Source: Sulfurimonas sp. (GTDB lineage: Bacteria > Campylobacterota > Campylobacteria > Campylobacterales > Sulfurimonadaceae). From it: a stretch of 6,662 nt of DNA. The stretch spans positions 1 through 6,662 of the forward strand of contig DTVI01000213.1 of the NCBI GenBank assembly GCA_012963655.1, given 5' to 3'. Each line of letters opens with the position of its first letter. The stretch's first letter is position 1. Shown in pieces: positions 4,717 through 6,662 of the stretch. The position numbers were made by a program, and so were the translations under genes. The notes beneath the pieces are model-generated. The model searched no databases. It saw only the letters and a program-made list of their open reading frames with translations, and was not told where the DNA came from.

Positions 4717-6662
4717 TAGAGTGTGTCCATCTCATTAACAGCTTCAATCCCCTCATCAGGTTTTGATTTAATACTTGGAGCTGTTTCTTCTTTTACAGCT
4801 TCTTTCGCTTCTTTTTCTAAGGGCTTAAAGTCTTCATCATCTTTATCTCGTGAGGCTAATCTCTCGGATGCTGCTTTCTCAATCTTAGCAAAAACTTCAG
4901 CATTATATTGTTTTTGAATCTTACCTAGTATTCCTAAGTCTTTTTGAAGTCTAGAAAGGCTGGCACTTGTTGTAACTATATAAGGAGTAATAACAATAGC
5001 CATAGACTGATTATCAACTTGATCGTTTGTATGGGTAAATAATGCACCAATTAAAGGAATATCCCCAAAAAAAGGAACCTTTGTTTCAATCGTTTGTGTT
5101 TGGTCTTTTGAAAGACCACCAATAACAATAGTTTCACCATGAGCTAGAATAATTTGTGTAGTCACCTCTTGTTTAGTAGTAATAGGTTGGCCTAAGTCAT
5201 CTGTTCCTGTAACATTTTCAAGTATTGCAGACACTTCTAAGGTAACCTTATCTGAACCAGAAATGCGAGGTTTAACCTTTAAGGTTAAGCCCACGTCTTC
5301 TCGTTGAAAAGAACTTGATACCGCCGCAGTACTACCACCAATACTACTTCCTGTTCCATTCGTAAGAGAACCTGTTTGAAAAGACAAGGTTCTACCCACA
5401 TAAATAGAAGACTCAATATTATTAACACAAAGAATAGATGGCTCTGAAATCGTTTTAGACACACCATTCGTTTGTAAAAAATCTAGAGTAGCTCCAATAG
5501 CTAAGCCTTCAGAAATATCACCTAGGCTATCTCCAATCGGTGTTAATATAGCTTGATTAACAGGAGCTATTGATGTCCCACCAAAGTTTGCTGCTAAAGT
5601 GTATAATCCACTTGAGTTTGCCACCCCTCCATCTAAACCATACTTAAGGCCTAAGGTCTCTGTATCTTTATTTGAAAAGTCCATAATACGCGCTTTTACA
5701 TAAACTTGGTATTTTTCTCTATCAAGCACTTCAATCACTTTAACTAAAGACTTAACTGAAACTTCTGGTCCAATTAAGATGATAGAATTAATCTCTTCAT
5801 TTAAAGACACATCAGGCTTTAATGCAGGATCTGGATAACTTTTTTTAGCAATAATCTGGTCTATCGTTTTCATAACATTAGCTGCATCAGAATTTTTTAG
5901 AGAGATTATTTTTACACCTTCAGAATTACTTTGAGACTCAGAATCTAAACGTTTTATATAGTTTTCTAATTTTTTTATATTACTTTCTTTACCTACTAGA
6001 ACGAGAGAGTTAAGATCTGTATTTTGCATTACTTTGACCACTTCAGAAGGTACTGTTTGATTAAAAATAGTTTTTGAAATTTCTTTTATTTCTTGATAAA
6101 CTGTTGTGATTTTAGCGTTAGTAATGGGAACAATTACTACTTCAAATTTTCTTTGTCTTTGAATCTCTCTTACTACTTTTTTAACGGTTTCTACATTTCT
6201 AGGATAATCTGAAAGTAACATTACCCCTGATTCTTTTAAGGTTACAAGCTTTGCCGACTTAGAAATAAGATGACGAATTTTTGCAGCCACTTGATCAACA
6301 TTTTCGCCCTTTACTTGAATAGCTTGAGTGATCATAGTTTGTATATCACCTGCCTTACCCCAAGTACTCACAACCTTTAAATTATACTTTGAAGCCTCTG
6401 CCGAACGAACAACTTGTAAAAACTCTCCATTTTCAACAAGAGTAAACCCCTTAGATTCTAATATAGAAATAAAAATATTAGTTATATCACTCTTTTTAAC
6501 AGGAGCAGCTGAATAAAATTCAACCTTTCCAGCTAAAGGTTGCGTTAAAAGAATATTTTTCTTTAAGATTTTTGACATAAGATCTACAAATTCATTAATG
6601 CTTAGGTCTTTAAAGTTAATAGAGACTTCTTCATTTTTATCAATCTTTGCATTCAGTGTTGT
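4716..6662 (-). CDS. gspD: T2SS secretin GspD, missing its 5' end
   Basis: The frame is open through the right edge; 648 codons are visible and the signal peptide is outside. The Met at 6578 is internal: 28 more codons upstream encode INFKDLSINEFVDL, the classic first strand and helix of the N0 domain. Visible domains (fragment numbering): N0 about 1-85, N1 about 90-165, N2 about 175-245, N3 about 250-315, and the secretin beta-barrel about 316-562. The barrel includes a Gly/Ser/Thr-rich gate loop (about 429-452), REDVGLTLKVKPRI, GETIVIGGL, VPFFGDIPLIGALF and ITPYIV. Known role: about 15 subunits form the outer-membrane channel, and N0 meets the inner-membrane platform. After ITPYIV an 86-residue charged tail (563-648) sits where a pilotin-binding S-domain lies in many GspDs. 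It is the first visible gene of the operon and gspE starts in its stop codon. PilQ/MshL or competence secretins (CtsD) share the fold; the N0-N3 layout and the neighbours favour GspD. Confidence 0.94.
   Translation of the reverse strand, partial: TTLNAKIDKNEEVSINFKDLSINEFVDLMSKILKKNILLTQPLAGKVEFYSAAPVKKSDITNIFISILESKGFTLVENGEFLQVVRSAEASKYNLKVVSTWGKAGDIQTMITQAIQVKGENVDQVAAKIRHLISKSAKLVTLKESGVMLLSDYPRNVETVKKVVREIQRQRKFEVVIVPITNAKITTVYQEIKEISKTIFNQTVPSEVVKVMQNTDLNSLVLVGKESNIKKLENYIKRLDSESQSNSEGVKIISLKNSDAANVMKTIDQIIAKKSYPDPALKPDVSLNEEINSIILIGPEVSVKSLVKVIEVLDREKYQVYVKARIMDFSNKDTETLGLKYGLDGGVANSSGLYTLAANFGGTSIAPVNQAILTPIGDSLGDISEGLAIGATLDFLQTNGVSKTISEPSILCVNNIESSIYVGRTLSFQTGSLTNGTGSSIGGSTAAVSSSFQREDVGLTLKVKPRISGSDKVTLEVSAILENVTGTDDLGQPITTKQEVTTQIILAHGETIVIGGLSKDQTQTIETKVPFFGDIPLIGALFTHTNDQVDNQSMAIVITPYIVTTSASLSRLQKDLGILGKIQKQYNAEVFAKIEKAASERLASRDKDDEDFKPLEKEAKEAVKEETAPSIKSKPDEGIEAVNEMDTL

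Noticed and set aside
4723..4917. Open plus-strand frame opposite the GspD tail
   Set aside because: It is the antisense shadow of the Lys/Glu-rich tail, with no recognisable protein features. The frames at 6328-6516 (plus), 4026-4256 (minus) and 5285-5467 (minus) were dismissed on the same grounds, being inside gspD or gspE in other frames.
5101..5118. Near-palindrome TGGTCTTTTGAAAGACCA inside gspD
   Set aside because: An 8-bp stem with a 2-base centre is expected about once by chance in a window this long. It lies in the conserved GGLSKDQ coding segment, so protein sequence explains it.
1..6662. Promoters, terminators, tRNAs, CRISPR arrays, insertion sequences
   Set aside because: Both strands were scanned by eye. 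Coding sequence fills the window, no stem with a U-tract, repeat array or transposase signature was seen, and the genes run without a break into both edges.

Overview
The window is a single run of seven minus-strand genes with almost no non-coding DNA. It is most of a type II secretion (T2SS)-type operon from a low-GC Gram-negative bacterium, roughly 35-38% GC by eye. Base composition, style of the proteins and operon type suggest a Campylobacterota organism (Sulfurimonas/Sulfurovum-like), but that assignment is an inference and nothing in the window proves it. Transcription runs from the right edge to the left edge.

Layout in transcription order: gspD, the outer-membrane secretin (right edge to 4716, 5' end outside the window); gspE, the cytoplasmic assembly ATPase (4716-3193); three minor pseudopilins, GspI-like (start uncertain, to 2673), GspJ-like (2676-2140) and GspH-like (2143-1616); gspF, the inner-membrane platform protein (1619-405); and a GspK-like minor pseudopilin starting with GTG at 403 and running off the left edge. 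The last gene begins too close to the window edge to stand out as a long frame, but it is open over all 134 visible codons. Six of the seven genes overlap or lie 1 base from a neighbour: TAATG between D and E, ATGA between I and J and between J and H, GTGA between H and F, and a 1-base gap between F and K. This implies one transcript with translational coupling. No promoter or terminator was found, as expected inside an operon.

Together the products make a classical machine. GspE hydrolyses ATP under GspF and drives growth of a periplasmic pseudopilus whose tip is GspH/I/J/K, and the pseudopilus pushes cargo through the GspD channel. The major pseudopilin GspG, the linker GspC, GspL/GspM and the prepilin peptidase are not in the window. 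The related Cts system of Campylobacter takes up DNA, so protein secretion is likely but not certain.

The one structure that the genes do not explain is a perfect 12-bp inverted repeat (3132-3143 / 3172-3183) at the gspE-gspI junction. It lies inside the apparent, unusually long GspI leader. Its second arm abuts an alternative GTG start and buries that start's AAGG ribosome-binding motif. This junction is the main place worth a second look; the rest is a well-formed T2SS operon with a rearranged gene order.
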